64,000 nucleotides of DNA from Anastatus disparis (lineage: Eukaryota > Arthropoda > Insecta > Hymenoptera > Eupelmidae). The DNA is taken from positions 2,852,001 through 2,916,000 of the forward strand of contig JAFFSR010000237.1 of the NCBI GenBank assembly GCA_017163975.1, read 5' to 3'. A program made the translations under genes and the position numbers. The notes under the pieces were generated by a model. That model was not told where the DNA came from and did not search any database. It saw only the letters and a program-made list of their open reading frames with translations. Position 1 is the stretch's first letter, and every line of letters starts with the position of its first letter. Shown piece after piece: positions 36,814 through 47,975 of this stretch.

Positions 36814-39364
36814 GTTTCTAACAAAAGGTCTCTTAAGTCAATAAGGGGGGAGGGGCTCTATCTCTCTGCAATTATATCGAGAACTTTGTAAAAGACAATA
36901 TTCTTCAAAAATCCCATTAGAAATGAATTATAATTGGAAAAAGAAAATAAAAATATTTTGTGTGATCTTACACATACCTGGAGAAGGGATCGAACTTAAT
37001 GATGTTATATGTATAAGATACCCGTTATTAAAAGTTTTTTAGGACTATAAAATTTAGCGCACTTGAATAATAAATGACTTTTACTGGTTAAATGCAAAAT
37101 TTCTAAAATTTTTAAATATTGTCGTTTTTTAATAAACTTTCAACGTTCAATCATTATAACGCCACAAATTTCAAAAAAATGTGTCATTTATCCAAAACTA
37201 ATAAATTACACTTATACAGTAATACTTTTATTTATCTCATTCTTTTTTTAAGGATTTTATAACTATAATATATTCTTAAAATATTTTAGTTAATCAAATA
37301 TGAAATTACAGATTTTGAATTGAACGTATTTTCAATTGTATAAATGAAAAGTTACAATTATAAACAATCCAAATATGTAAATGTGTATTTTAATCATTTC
37401 CTAGTGTAAAAAATTTTTGCTTTAAACTATATATAATTGTTTATAACTATTTTAAATTATTTATAACTGTTTATAATAGTTTAAAAACGTTTGAATTGAG
37501 ACACGTATAACAGTTATAGACAATTATAAACATTGTAAAACATTTATAAACAGTTTTGCACAACTATTCAATTTTCATAAAATTTTTCTATAAATTTTTA
37601 GGAAAATTTTAGAACTGTACAAATTGTTTCTAACTGCTTATAAATGTTTCTAAATGTTTATAATTAATTAAAATTGTTTATAACTGTTTAAAATAGTTTG
37701 AAAATGTTTGAATCGAGACATTAAGAATACTTATAGAAGAATTTAAAAGTTGTGTAAAATTGTTTATATCTGTATGAAACTATTTTAAACAATCACATAC
37801 AATTATAAATTAAATCATACAAATAAAAACAGTTTTACGCACTTTTAAAATTTTTCTAAAAATTTATAGAATATTTTTGGGATTGTATAAAACTTTTTAT
37901 AAATGTTTATAACGGTTTATAATTGTTTGAAACTGCATATAAATGCCTATAGCTAATATACGTGTCTCAATTCAGACGTTTTTAAACAGTTATAAACAGT
38001 TATAAACAATTTTGTGCAATATCCATTTCCACTAGGGTTAATAGTAGTTTATAATAGTGACTTGCATTTTCCGTCTTTCGTATAATACAAAATTTATTAC
38101 GTAAAAAATAAGGAAAGAATTATTACCAATTAATATTTTAATAAATAGCTTTATTGTGATCAGTTTTACACACAGATATATATCTATAGTCTACAGGGTC
38201 GAAATTTTCAAATTTTATCATATGGAAGTAGACAGTTGCAAAATTACAGTATTATTATTTATTTTACAACTAAACGATAATCAACTTTTTTTTGTCAAAA
38301 ATCGAGTCTTTTGCTTTTTTGACTTGTAAATGTCACCAAAATTTTAAAAATGAATTCAAAATAATCTCGATAGCATTATGCAGATAAATTCGTCAACTAA
38401 TCAAATTATTTTGGTTTTTAATTTTAAATTATTTAATAATGAGTTATCAGATTTATTGCAATACTCTATTTGTAAGGTGTCTCATATTAAGATTCGCTGT
38501 CAATCGCTCATTCATCTAACATTCTTGAAGTTTTTTTTTATTGCATAGTTTTTACAGAAATAAATCTATATTTATCAATTTCTGAAAAAAAAATTATAGA
38601 AAATGTGATTTTTTCTATCCTTTAGTACCTATTACCTTCTTAATCAAAGAAGATTTATAAATATTAATTAAAATAATGAATTTTAATCCTTATAAACATT
38701 TGGACCAGTTAAAAAATGTGAAAAATTCTCTTTGTTATAAACTTAACTTTATAAGAAAAAATGATAAACAAAAGCATCGAACGATTAACATTTAAGTGTG
38801 GTGCTATTATAGTATTAAAGTTTGGTGGTATTGTAAAAGATTATAATCTTATATCCTAAAAGTAATATTGAAAATAAAAGAAAATGTTTAGACAAGTGGA
38901 TTATCTTATTATGTAGATTTATTAGTTTCTTCACGTTGAACAATTAAGTAATCCTTTTATGTTGCCAGTAATATACATAGCTGGTCTCAGGTATAAGCAA
39001 TAGTATTACAAAGGTTTATAATATAGCAATTTATAGAGATTTTGGAAAATCCGATATTTTTATTATGACAAATTCTAAAAACTTTCCCATTAGTTACTAA
39101 TATCTAATGATATTTCAAATGTCATAGTTGTCTAATTAGAAATAGTAATACAATTATATCTGTTGATATTATTAATATTGATAATGATATTCTGTGAATA
39201 TACATAATAATAGTTTTTTATTACGAAAATATAAGGCAATTTAACTGTGGATTTTGCGCTGTCTAAAGTACGTCTATAACTACTTTCATAAAAAGTTTTA
39301 CTGATAAATACTTTTACATTTTATCATTAATTAGATTGATTAAGTATTCAATATTCACGACAAA
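36814..39364. other. spacer between the Yb-like genes
   Basis: AT-rich, non-coding. The inverted-repeat element at 37400-38036 is the only structured part I can define. Confidence 0.6.
37400..38036. mobile_element. foldback / MITE-like inverted-repeat element
   Basis: The two ends are inverted copies. The left end CCTAGTGtAAA is mirrored by the right end as CACTAGG, and the left block with TTTGAATTGAGACACGTATA (about 37487-37508) has its reverse complement at about 37957-37976 (tatacgtgtctcaattcaga). The interior repeats variants of GTTTATAACTGTTTATAA in both orientations. No open frame, so non-autonomous. A clear target-site duplication was not found. Confidence 0.65.
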
Positions 39365-39490
39365 AGAATTGAATATTGAGGTCTCTTTTTGCAACATGGA
39401 TAGGAAAAAAGAAATAAACTTTATTTTACATTTGATTAAAAAATAATTTTTATTGATTGAAATTTATTTTAACAGTATGGTTTATAGAAT
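39365..39490 (-). repeat. duplicated 3' flank, copy 2
   Basis: Partner of 33040-33190. Includes GAAATAAACTTTATTTTACA and TTGATTAAAAAATAATTTTT. Confidence 0.8.
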
Positions 39491-39559
39491 ATTTGTGAAA
39501 TACATAATGTTTCATATAAAATTTTTTATTGAAGAAATAAATGTTCAGAAAAATAAATA

Positions 39560-41719
39560 TTATTTCTTAGTCATTAGCGAAAGTGGATGATCATTTACGT
39601 TTGCTAAGTTACTATCTAGATACAATTTCATAAGATTTGTCCAATGTGCCTTATTTTCAGTAGCGTGTCCTTGTTTTTTTAAAAAATCGCTTACAGATAT
39701 ACTCTCTAAGTCTGCATAACCTTTTAATTTATAACGTATAGTTAGAGAATCTAACCAAATAGAGTTACCAATATGTAAAAGTACTTTTCCTACAATCGAT
39801 GAAATATTACCTTTAGAATTATTTTCTAACCAATTGCTAACCGTTTTTTTAGCAATTATTGACCATTCACGTTCTTCGTTCACGGGTGCAATATTGGTTA
39901 AAAAAATGTTTGCTATAGAACATTTATATTTTAAAAATTGCTCTGGCATTTCAAGCAATTGATTAACATTAATCTTTCTCTCTATTTTTCCATCATCCAA
40001 AGATTGCAGACGAACAAATTTAGGTTCACCTGTTTCAAAATCTCTTTTTGAGATATTTAAAATTTGCACTCTTGAGTAAGAATGATCATCATTTTTAAAA
40101 CCATAAATTTTCCCAACATCAATGTGATCAGGAATTTTGCAATTTTTCGGATCGGAATAATATTGCTTCATTTTTAAATTTAATTTTGGAATTTCGTTAG
40201 GTAAAGTAATGGTATTTGCTCTTCCAGTTTTACTACATATTCTTGTATATTCCAACACTCGAGCTACAAAATGTGATGCATCCTGTACATGATTGATTTT
40301 TAATTTAACTTCATCATCCACGCTGATATCTGTTTGTGGAGCATCAATATCCGAAAATATTCTATGCCTATATGGACAAGAAAATTTTTCACAAACTCCA
40401 AAATATTTTATAGAATCGCATATAAGATAGTTTTTTTTCATCAAATCTTCCTTCAGATTTATTTTATCAATGATTTCATGGCAACCATTGGGTAAAACTA
40501 TGTCAAATCTCTGTAAAGTGTCTAATATTCCTTTAAAATTTGCGTTTTCTATAAGTTCATCAAATAAAATCAATATTTTACTCTTCAAATGCTTCTTGAA
40601 TAGCCGGTTATTTGCATAAACAGAAAATCTATTGTTGAATTGCGTTATGGAAATATTTGAATGTGAGTAGCTAATTAAAAACTCTACATTTGAAATGTTT
40701 AGGACTGACAATTTTTGATCGGTACAAATAACAGTAGGATACTCTCCGTACTTGGAGTAATTCCAATCAAATTCAACTTTGGCAATTCGAGAAAAATGCA
40801 TTTTTTCGTGAATTAACAGTGTTTTAAAATAACCAGCTCTAAGAAACATGTTCAAATATTGGGCTTCCTCAATGTTTGAGCATAATATCATTGTTTTAAC
40901 CTTTGAGGAATACTTTGCGAGATATCGCGCAGTTATGATTTTTTTCTTATCATTGCGACATATTAAAGCTTTCCCTCGGACTCTATGAAATTGAGCTATT
41001 TCTATAAATGAGCCAATACAAAGATATGGATTTATCGTAAACTTATTAACAAAAGAAGCTATTTCATTGTTCCAAATTTTCGAAAAAGTAATTATTTGTA
41101 AAGATCTATTTGAAATACAATTTATAATTTTTTTGTTAAAAATTTCAAAATCCCTCATCAAAATCATAATTTCTCTCAACTGTTTCGATACTAAAATGTC
41201 AATATTATCTAAGACCAAATAAGTTAATTCTGAAAAATTGATTTTGCTAGAATACTTCCGTAATATCTCCAATAAAAATGATGGAGTAGAGACCAGAATT
41301 TGAAATTTGTTGATGATATTTGTCAATATTTTCTCGTCTATTAAACTATTATAAGCAATAAAAGCTTTGATATCCTTGTACGAACGTAAGCTATTGTTAA
41401 TCTTTGAAGCCAGCTCTATGCAACTATTTGTAGATGGACATAAAACGAGGACTAGAGGTTTTGTCATCGGAGCATCATGTTGTCTTTCAAGAATGATTTT
41501 TTCATTGTCGATAATGAAATTCAGAACTGGATCTATGTAACCGATTGTTTTTTTCCTTGATGAAGAATTAACAATTACCGTATCAAGTCCTTGCTCAATA
41601 GCGGGCCACACGTAGGATTCAAAGCACTTTGATTTTTGAGAATAAGCATTATATACCACGTTCACTAGTTTTTTAGTTGATCGCAAATCAGTGATTTTTT
41701 CCTTTTGACATTCAGACAT
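39560..41719 (-). CDS. Yb/TDRD12-like protein, N-terminally shortened paralog (gene 2)
   Basis: Intronless, 719 aa, and a clear tandem paralog of the gene at 33388-36519. It aligns from the helicase core (FESYVWPAIEQGLDTV) to the C-terminal Tudor. The extended-Tudor N terminus and the Lys/Gln repeats, about 335 residues, are absent and replaced by a short unrelated start. The CCCH finger is kept (C434, C443, C448, H452). The ATPase motifs are more decayed than in gene 1: the P-loop site is NSSSRKKTIGY and motif II is DNID (171-174). The C terminus is 19 residues longer. The long intact frame in a duplicated, AT-rich setting suggests retained function as a scaffold. Loss of the N-terminal Tudor resembles the difference between Drosophila SoYb and Yb. 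Same strand and 3 kb apart. Confidence 0.83.
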   Translation of the reverse strand: MSECQKEKITDLRSTKKLVNVVYNAYSQKSKCFESYVWPAIEQGLDTVIVNSSSRKKTIGYIDPVLNFIIDNEKIILERQHDAPMTKPLVLVLCPSTNSCIELASKINNSLRSYKDIKAFIAYNSLIDEKILTNIINKFQILVSTPSFLLEILRKYSSKINFSELTYLVLDNIDILVSKQLREIMILMRDFEIFNKKIINCISNRSLQIITFSKIWNNEIASFVNKFTINPYLCIGSFIEIAQFHRVRGKALICRNDKKKIITARYLAKYSSKVKTMILCSNIEEAQYLNMFLRAGYFKTLLIHEKMHFSRIAKVEFDWNYSKYGEYPTVICTDQKLSVLNISNVEFLISYSHSNISITQFNNRFSVYANNRLFKKHLKSKILILFDELIENANFKGILDTLQRFDIVLPNGCHEIIDKINLKEDLMKKNYLICDSIKYFGVCEKFSCPYRHRIFSDIDAPQTDISVDDEVKLKINHVQDASHFVARVLEYTRICSKTGRANTITLPNEIPKLNLKMKQYYSDPKNCKIPDHIDVGKIYGFKNDDHSYSRVQILNISKRDFETGEPKFVRLQSLDDGKIERKINVNQLLEMPEQFLKYKCSIANIFLTNIAPVNEEREWSIIAKKTVSNWLENNSKGNISSIVGKVLLHIGNSIWLDSLTIRYKLKGYADLESISVSDFLKKQGHATENKAHWTNLMKLYLDSNLANVNDHPLSLMTKK

Positions 41720-41900
41720 TTCACTAGCGTTTATTATTTATCTTTTAAGGAGCAGAAAATTTACTTTTAAAATTATACAATCACGGTTTGTTCACTGACA
41801 CTAGAAGCTAAGTATCTCAAGAAATTTATTTTTCAATTTAATAAAATCTATAACAGTATTCTTCAAAAAGACTAAAAGTCAAATTTTTATTTATACGTAA

Positions 41901-41970
41901 ATCCCTATTCACTCCTCCCATACTTAACGAGATTGAGCTGAGAATTAATTTTTGAAAAGCCAATAGGTAA
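41901..41970 (-). repeat. duplicated 5' flank, copy 2
   Basis: Partner of 36741-36813, upstream of the shortened Yb-like gene. A TATAAATA sequence at 41888-41895 (minus strand) could be its promoter, but no initiator was found at the expected spacing. Confidence 0.7.
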
Positions 41971-42680
41971 GAATGGCTTACCTGAAAAAGAATCCGGAAG
42001 CTAATAAATTTAAAATCATTTATATTTGCTAAAAAGAATTAACTTTTCAGCGTTAAAAGTATTTTTCATAATCTTTCATATACCTGAAAAGAGAATCAAA
42101 CTTTACAATATTCTAATAATTCTTTAAATTAGGTAATTATGAAATTTGGTAAGCGTAAATGGTAAAGGAATTTCAATACCTGCGATAAATTTAACTTGTA
42201 TGCAAAGGTATAAATGATATTTATGCTAATTTAAAAAGAACAAAAAAGTTTTAGGTTCAAAAAGTTTTATTGCAAATTTTAATAAAATTTTTACATGAAA
42301 AAATTTTAACAAATAAAATCAAAATTTTTTCGTTTACATAAGATTTTCGAAAGAAATTATTTTCTATATTTTTAGTTATTGACACTTATATATGAATTAT
42401 TAATGAAGCGTAACATTTCTATGTGCCGACATTTCAAATGATATTGATGTTAATAATATCAGTGGATGACTTATTTTACATTGATTTTGAATTATTTTAT
42501 CAGAAATTATATTAAAAAAAATATTCAAAAAGTTATTGAATAATTTTCGGTAGAATTTAAAAAAAAAATATTAAAATTCTTTTTTCCAAATTTTTTAAAT
42601 TAAGGTAATAAAAGAGCTGATCATTCGCAATTATTAACGATTAATCGATTCGCTAAAAAGCCTCGTTTTTAGCGAATCTT
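41971..42680. other. spacer
   Basis: AT-rich, no coding signal seen. Confidence 0.6.
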
Positions 42681-44160
42681 TTAATAAAATGTTGAGTTTT
42701 GAAAATTGTTGCTGCTCATGTTAATATCGACACCATTGCAATCGTAAAAGTAATTATTACTATTGTTATGGTATTGCGGTTGTTGCAGCTCATATTGCTG
42801 AATTATTTGCGTATTGTAATTTTCTTGTTGCTGAATTATTTGCGTATTGTAATTTTCTTGTTGCTGAATTATTTGCGTATTGTAATTTTCTTGTTGCTGA
42901 ATTATTTGCGTATTGTAATTTTCTTGTTGCTGAATTATTTGCGTATTGTAATTTTCTTGTTGCTGAATTATTTGCGTATAGTAATTTTCTTGTTGGTTGG
43001 GCAGTGTTGTGACTTCATAACTGCCTATAGTTCCCGGCTCTGCGATACTGTAAAAGAAAATTTAATAATACGTTAATTTTACGATTCTATAGTTATAAGT
43101 CTTGAATATTTGTTTTAATTAAAAAAATACATATAAAATAGATTAATATTTACCTATTAAGTCCTTCATCTAATATTTGATTAGACATTTCAGTATTTTG
43201 TGCATTCATATAGCCGTTATTTAATGTCTCGTTTTGATAGTTACTTAGAAGCTCAAGAGTCATTCGTTCTAAAATCATCAAATCTAGACTGCTGAAATAA
43301 GGTTGCTGCTGCGGTAATGAAGTATATTGCGTATTTGTGTAGTTGCCCTGGCTGTATGAATGATCCGATGATGTAGCTGGATTTTTTGGTAAAGTATTCA
43401 ATAATTTTTCTTGGTTTTTAATTTTCGCTCGACGATTACTAAACCAAACATAAATTTTACCTGCTGGAAGATTAAGCTCCTCTGCGAGTCGTAAACATTC
43501 GCTTTTGCAAGGATATATGCATTTATCAAATGCATTTTCTAGTTTCACTAACTGTTCGTTTGTAAAAGTAATGCGGGGCTTACGAGTTTTAATTTCTTTA
43601 GTTTCTGGAATGAAAAGAAATTATTCATTAGATTTATTTTCTTTTTAAATTACAATATAATTTAAAAATACTCTATAGATCATTTTTATGATGTTATATT
43701 TATTGAAAATATACGATTTAAAATTTTTATTTGTATAAATTTTTTTATATTTTTCATGAAAATATAAAAATACAAATATAGAAACAGCGAAATAACATTT
43801 ACCTGTCTCATTTCTTGAATTATAAAAATTACTTTCTTGCAGTTGATGAATAGGTAAGTAATTTTTCAATTGTTCGTCGTTATGATTCATGCTTTCAAGA
43901 TTTTTCTTCACCACTTGTTGTCTCAATATCTAATAAGATTTTACTATAGTCGTCACGAAAAAAAACTTGCAATTTGAACTTGATTCAAGAGATATGCCAC
44001 TAGTTCGACTACCAGTGTAAGAGTAAAAATTTGCAGCTTTTGGCTTTATATAATTTGTCAATCTTTGCAATATGCAGGTTACAGCTAAATACTTTAATCC
44101 TACTTGCAGAATGTTTGATCCTTTAAATTTCAAAATCTTACGTTCGTTTTGCATGACCAT
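42681..44160 (-). CDS. divergent paired-like homeobox protein
   Basis: Probable homeodomain transcription factor. Exons that keep one frame: 44160-44104, 43929-43803, 43604-43154, 43047-42681; 1,002 nt, 333 aa. The homeodomain is at about residues 68-127 (KTRKPRITFTNEQLVKLENA ... LPAGKIYVWFSNRRAKIK). Helix 3 has WFSNRRAK, i.e. Ser at homeodomain position 50, as in Pax-type domains, but there is no paired domain and the rest is very divergent (FDKCIYPCKSECLRL). The C terminus is Gln/Asn/Tyr-rich and holds six tandem copies of an 11-aa unit (QQENYNTQIIQ). The first exon has a weak donor (GTAGGA) and is the least certain part. I cannot assign an ortholog. Confidence 0.75.
42794..42991 (-). repeat. 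33-bp coding minisatellite (6 units)
   Basis: Six head-to-tail copies of a 33-bp unit, nearly identical, in the last exon of the homeobox gene. On the plus strand each copy starts TTGCTGAATTATTTGCGTAT. The unit is a multiple of three, so length changes keep the frame. Confidence 0.97.
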
Positions 44161-46146
44161 AATTTATTGGCTCAGGTAAAGGAGCGCCAATCATAAAATT
44201 ATTCAAAAAGGATTGGAATTTTAAAGTCTACAGAAAAAAATTTGGCAATAGAAGATTTTAATGTGGATTGAAATACTAAATGAACATACATTGAATAATA
44301 CATTACTACTTTCAACTTTGTTAATGAAATAGTTGGTAATATATCATTTCAACAATGCTTGAAATACAGGATTCAATGCGCTTGACATCTGGGATGTCAA
44401 GATTTGTGATTTTTTTTCTCTTTCTTGACGGGATTCTTTTTCTCTTTATTGACGTGATTCTTTTTCTCTTTCTTGACATGTAGGATTTCAAGCATAGCAT
44501 GTGGTATTTCGAAGCTTCTTAAAATGTTATATTACAATTTTGAGAAAAATGTTTTACCAAATTTATATATTATTTTAAATAATTTTGAAATCCTAATTTA
44601 ATATTTAAGGGGATGCAATGGGGTATTAAATGGGGTAATAAAAGATAAAGGATGGAATAACTGAACATTCTTAGCACTTTTGGACCAACAGGCTGAATTG
44701 CGGAGGTTCAATTATGAAATCTGTCTGGAAAAGTTAGGAATTTGTATGAGTGTGATTGAAGTGCGTCATTATTTATTGTAAAAAATGTTAACCAAGTCCC
44801 ATTTCTAGGCCAATAGGCTAAAATGAATAAAGAAAGAAGAATACACGAGATTTCTTTGCGCTAAAGAAAAAAAATGCTTCAAATTAAAACTACAATACAT
44901 TGCATTGAAGATAGATTACGTTGATATAAATATGAGTTCTATAATTTTAAAGAACCATGTTTTTCTTTCTAAGAAAATATATTCGATACAAACAAGTAAT
45001 GCTTTGAGATGATGAAACGTATTATTAAAGAAAGTTTCGAAATATTGAAATTTATATCGCAATTTTCAAATCAAAGAAATATTTCTTAAATTGAATATTA
45101 GATCAAATTGATTTAAAACTTCAAAAATGGATATGAAGAAAAATTCCTTAAGTACAAGGAATATTTGGTTAAATTGATACGGTAAAATTTTGAACAATTT
45201 AAAATAGAATTTATTTTTTAAATTAATGAAATATTTTTTTGATCTGATAATATGTAACATTGATTAAGAAGGGCAATGATCAAGCAGTCTCTGATGTCCA
45301 ACTCTAAATTCTGATGGAAAACTTTAAAGCAAATCTTATATTTACATTGTTAATTAAACTTCATTTTTACATATAAATTCAAATCCCCAAAACTATTTAA
45401 TAAATCAAACTATTTAAAAACTTCTGCATTTCTAAAAAAACTCCATATTTTTTGAAAATTTGAAGTCAGTTGATAAAGTACTATAATAAATCATTAAAAA
45501 TTTAAAAATGCCATTTTCGCTGTTTTCTTGTAATTTTTAATGTAAGGGAAACAGCAAATTCAGTTTAACACACCCCATTTTTTAAGTAGTTTTATTAGTT
45601 GAAAAATGCATTTATTATTGCTTTTTCTATCTATTCATTTTCTTAGTATAGTAATGTAACAAAGATTTTTAATTTTCTTATTTTTCATATGCAATTTATC
45701 AACACATGATTATTTTTTGTATTCAATTTAGAACATTTTTCATTATAACTAAGACTTTTTTTAGTTTCAGTTTTTTTATGGTTTACATGAGTCAGGTGAA
45801 AATTTTAATTTTCAAAAGTGTTTACAAAATAAATAGAAATATATATTTTTGAGAATTTATTTATGAAAAAAGTTTTTAATTTTTCACAAAGCTTATATTT
45901 TACATATATACAATAAATGGGAAAATATAAAAGTTATTATAAAAACATTTTTAAAAACCAAATTTCTATTTTTTGAGTTATTTTGTTGATATTTCTGAAT
46001 TTTTTCTTCGACAGTAGTTTGGTATATTAATACAGTACAAGATAATAGTTTTGCTTAAAAAAATTATTAGAATTTTTATTTCAGTTCAATGCGATCAATG
46101 ATTTTTCAATTAACATTCACCTGTTGAAATTATCAACTAGATCAGA
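44161..46146. other. spacer between the homeobox gene and the membrane-protein gene
   Basis: No gene seen. Positions 44355-44500 hold three short repeats of ATTCTTTTTCTCTTTCTTGA-type sequence, bracketed by inverted ATGCTTGAAAT / ATTTCAAGCAT. The rest is AT-rich. Confidence 0.5.
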
Positions 46147-47975
46147 TTAAAACTGTTTGAAAAAATTTTTTAACTTGATTACGTAGATGGATACATAAAT
46201 ACAGACACTCAGCAGTTTTGCGATGCAAAATTGAATTTTTTTTATTAGAAGTCTGTATAACTTCCGCTTGTTTTTATCAATAATTATTGAAAATAGCACT
46301 GCAGCACTGCTTTCAAATTTAATAAATATAAGTAAAAAAATTAAAAAGAATACAGCATTTACGTAATCACTGAGAATTGCCAAATGAATTAACACTGCCT
46401 TATCAATAGAAGATGGGTGATTGTCATCATCAACGAAATAAATCTTTCTAACGATTATTGTTATGACAAACGATTCAATAATGATAGTACTGAACCAATC
46501 CCTACAGAAAAAAATCATTATAATTAATTTTAAATCAGATAATGTTTTAAAGAATATTGTTTCATGTATTTTATAGTTATCAATGTTGTTTGAATAATAA
46601 ACACAAACTATTATAAAATCAAATTTTAAGAATAAAAAATTGAAAATCACTATAAAAATACGACGAAGAAAAGGAAAAAATATTGAAAGCTTATATTTAA
46701 TAAATGTAAAACTATTTTGTGAAATATTATTGTAATTTTTATTACCTGATAATTGTCATCATAGAACGTTTTTCTTCCTCCATTAGCCTCTGTTCGACCT
46801 CTAAAATAGTGGTTCGTATACCACAATATAGAAAAAATGTAACTAAGAATATTGTGCTCCAAGACATCAAAAATTTAATTTCCCAATTTGCTGAATCTAG
46901 TATTATGGAAAATGATGTTGTACCTGTAATTCCTATAATTGTTACTGAATTAATAACTAACAATCCAAACAGATCTGGGGGACAATATAAAACCCTAGAA
47001 AAGAAACCAAATAAAATATATTAAATTAATGTTCTGCTTGAACCTTTTTTCTATATTCTATTACCTCAAAAATGTTTTGAATAGAATATCATCAGTTTCA
47101 TCCGTAGAACAGTCTGACGGGACCATGTACGTATAAAGTGAAATCATACCCATTAAAATTAACATTAACGTTATTATAAGTGCAATACATAAGTATGGAA
47201 AACTAGTTTTGTGAAAAATAATTTCATCAAGTATCGTCTCATTTTTTACCACTTGTTTATCTAATGCTTTAGTATCTAAATCTAATAATCTTTTAGTATC
47301 TAATTCTTGTATGAGTTGTTCTATCGAATTTTCAATTTCGTTTGATTGTATATTGACTGAAAAGAAAATGTAACATTAGCTCCGGCTTATTTCATAATTT
47401 ATGATAAAATAAAATTTCTAGCTAAACTTACCATAAATAATTGATCCAAGCCAAATAGATGTCATAGAAAATAATATAATTGTACTTATAATAGTTATTT
47501 CAGTATGGCATGTGGATTCCTTTACAGAATGATTTTTACCATCCTCTATAATATTCATTTTAACAAATTCATTACGATCTAAAATAAAAATAATTGTATT
47601 TAGTTATTTACATTCGAAATAAATAAAGCCTTGAGTCTTAAATTATAGAATAAAGATGCGTGTGTATCATTAATTTTTATTTTCTCATGCAAAATACTTA
47701 ATTGATATTTTAAAACGAAAATTCTTTGTCTTTCGTTTCCACCTTGCTTGCATCCGACATCAAACCTCCTTGTAATTTAAGTTCTGTAAAACTTTTCACT
47801 TATTATACATTTTACTGAGAAAATATATAAGGAAAAAACACGACAATAACTAGTGAAAAATAACATTTAATTAAATTTAAAATACCTAAGATTGAAATAT
47901 GTTATTCTTTCGTACACTCAATTTGTTTATTCCTTAGATTAAAATATTTTCCCATTTTAAATACTCACATTTCAT
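46147..47975 (-). CDS. unrecognised multi-pass membrane protein, five exons
   Basis: Phase-consistent model: 47975-47969 (ATG AAA T before a strong GTGAGT donor), 47578-47432, 47356-47065, 46994-46746, 46501-46147; 1,050 nt, 349 aa. If the tiny first exon is wrong, an in-frame ATG at 47558 gives 340 aa. Six strongly hydrophobic segments: ITIISTIILFSMTSIWLGSI, YLCIALIITLMLILMGMISL, LLVINSVTIIGITGTTSF, WSTIFLVTFFLYCGI, TIIIESFVITIIV and VNAVFFLIFLLIFI. A charged coiled-coil-like stretch follows helix 1 (IENSIEQLIQELDTKRLLDL). I do not recognise the family. It is not a clear odorant or gustatory receptor, because it lacks their C-terminal motifs and has six rather than seven helices. Confidence 0.65.

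Noticed and set aside
39560..41719. Copy 2 of the Yb-like gene as a processed retrocopy
   Set aside because: Non-transcribed-looking 5' and 3' flanks are also duplicated, and no poly(A) tail or target duplication is seen.
42699..43076. Plus-strand frame with repeated LLLNYLRIVIF
   Set aside because: Antisense shadow of the 33-bp repeat in the homeobox gene. The minus strand has the splice sites and the homeodomain.
43930..44160. 76-codon minus-strand frame as a separate gene
   Set aside because: Its first 19 codons fit as exon 1 of the homeobox gene; the rest reads into the intron.
47743..47760. ATG TCG GAT GCA AGC AAG followed by GTGGAA as first exon of the membrane-protein gene
   Set aside because: Phase 0 does not match the next exon (gives a stop). 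The ATGAAAT/GTGAGT exon at 47975-47969 fits phase 1.
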